Source: Bacteroidaceae bacterium (GTDB lineage Bacteria > Bacteroidota > Bacteroidia > Bacteroidales > Bacteroidaceae). Taken from it: a DNA stretch of 52,353 nucleotides. Positions within the stretch are counted from its first letter, which is position 1. The number at the start of each line of letters is the position of its first letter. Shown one piece after another: positions 51,862 through 52,353 of the stretch. The notes beneath the pieces were generated by a model that was given only the letters and a program-made list of their open reading frames with translations, ran no database searches and was not told where the DNA came from. The translations under genes and the position numbers were made by a program. Location of the stretch: positions 1-52,353 of the forward strand of contig JAFYQH010000055.1 of the NCBI GenBank assembly GCA_017547205.1, given 5' to 3'.

Positions 51862-51897
51862 AATGTCCTTAGAGTCTTAAATGACCCTAAAGACATT
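51862..51897 (-). terminator. Hairpin after the last secreted-protein gene
   Basis: An interrupted stem aatgtc.ttag.gtc / gac.ctaa.gacatt with regularly spaced single mismatches, 8 bases after the stop at 51906. Probably its terminator. Confidence 0.6.
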
Positions 51898-51905
51898 ATA
51901 TTATC

Positions 51906-52353
51906 TTACTTTACAAGTACCTTTTTGCCACCTACAATATAAATACCGGCCTTAGTGATAGTATCAATCTTGCGGCCAGCGAGGTCGTAGATTTCTTCTT
52001 TCTCATTTCTGATTTCTACTTTCTCAACGCCTGTTGTGCCCTCACCGTCAAAACGGAAGCTATAAGAAGCTGCATTGTTTGCTGCACTTGCTGGCAAGTA
52101 TGCCTTGTGATGATTGTTGAGGAATGTGCCCTGAGCCTGACCTTCTGTTGTAGCAGCATAGAAACCTACTTCACCGTCCTTGACACCAAGTACATAAGCA
52201 TTAGCAGTAACATATGTTGCAGCAACTGTACCCTCGAGAACGTTGTTCTCAACTGGAGCAACCTGCTCGTTTGTCACAGCAAATGTATAAGTAGCAGCTG
52301 TCTCTGAATAGAGAACTACACCTGTGTAAGCAGGAATAACAGTCAAAGCCTCG
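51906..52353 (-). CDS. C-terminal part of a secreted protein (cut by window edge)
   Basis: The frame is open to the right edge, so only the last 148 or so residues are seen and the start is outside. It ends with EIYDLAGRKIDTITKAGIYI and VGGKKVLVK, the same sorting-type tail as the 1545-residue protein. The visible beta-rich part (AYTGVVLYSETAATYTFAV, YVLGVKDGEVGFYAA) resembles modules that precede such tails in Bacteroidales. The enzyme or binding part is not visible. Confidence 0.85.
   Translation of the reverse strand, partial: EALTVIPAYTGVVLYSETAATYTFAVTNEQVAPVENNVLEGTVAATYVTANAYVLGVKDGEVGFYAATTEGQAQGTFLNNHHKAYLPASAANNAASYSFRFDGEGTTGVEKVEIRNEKEEIYDLAGRKIDTITKAGIYIVGGKKVLVK

Overview
The window is a chromosomal segment of an anaerobic member of the Bacteroidales. 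The evidence is Bacteroidetes-type -7 promoter boxes (TAnnTTTG) in front of many genes, DUF1573, DUF4919, DUF5009, DUF5063 and DUF2027-Smr proteins, large secreted proteins with C-terminal sorting tails of the type IX secretion kind, and Bacteroidales-like LysA, L21 and NfnAB-type proteins. HydF (the [FeFe]-hydrogenase maturation GTPase) and an NfnAB-like fusion point to a fermentative anaerobe. Genus and species cannot be decided from the sequence alone.

Layout. 1-700: a tRNA cluster (Gly fragment, Leu-CAG, Leu-GAG, broken Gly, intact Gly-GCC, second degenerate Gly) with two copies of one terminator. 700-4200: an SDR oxidoreductase, a repeat-filled intergenic stretch, and a Rel/Spo homologue with a visibly degenerate hydrolase centre. 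4200-7300: a DUF1573 protein, a LysR regulator and a DASS transporter. 7500-11500: fabD, a cytoplasmic GH13 enzyme, a DUF4919 protein and mtgA, all closely spaced. 11550-11837: a broken sigma factor gene. 12-21 kb: LolC/E-type permease, ftsE-lysC-lysA, a LytTR regulator, purN, pepT, a DUF2027-Smr protein and a small lipoprotein. 21.4-31.9 kb: an LRR protein coupled to queA, fba, udk plus a lytic transglycosylase, the NfnAB-like fusion, serS, rplU-rpmA. 32-36.2 kb: ftsK-lolA-trxB. 36.3-38.7 kb: a DUF5063 protein, a 3'-5' exonuclease and an RlmI-type methyltransferase. 39-52.3 kb: a CotH-like secreted protein, a LOG-family protein, hydF, a DUF5009 membrane protein, a 1545-residue secreted glycosidase-like protein, a 54-residue small ORF and the 3' part of another secreted protein.

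Most genes are housekeeping genes for envelope synthesis, translation, lysine/DAP supply and redox metabolism. The unusual content is mainly between genes: (1) a dispersed, multi-hairpin repeat family whose stems differ between copies by compensating changes; (2) a roughly 95-bp MITE-like repeat placed just 3' of serS and fba; (3) a third short dispersed repeat; (4) two extra copies of the 3' end of the rlmI-like gene, synonymous but not identical to the true end, resembling scars of an element that targets gene ends; (5) a tRNA-Gly locus with two copies interrupted at the same place; (6) a 54-codon gene whose last codons and stop lie in a perfect hairpin, with a second partial copy of its tail beside three 96-bp tandem repeats. 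All coordinates and residues were read by eye; no database search was possible.
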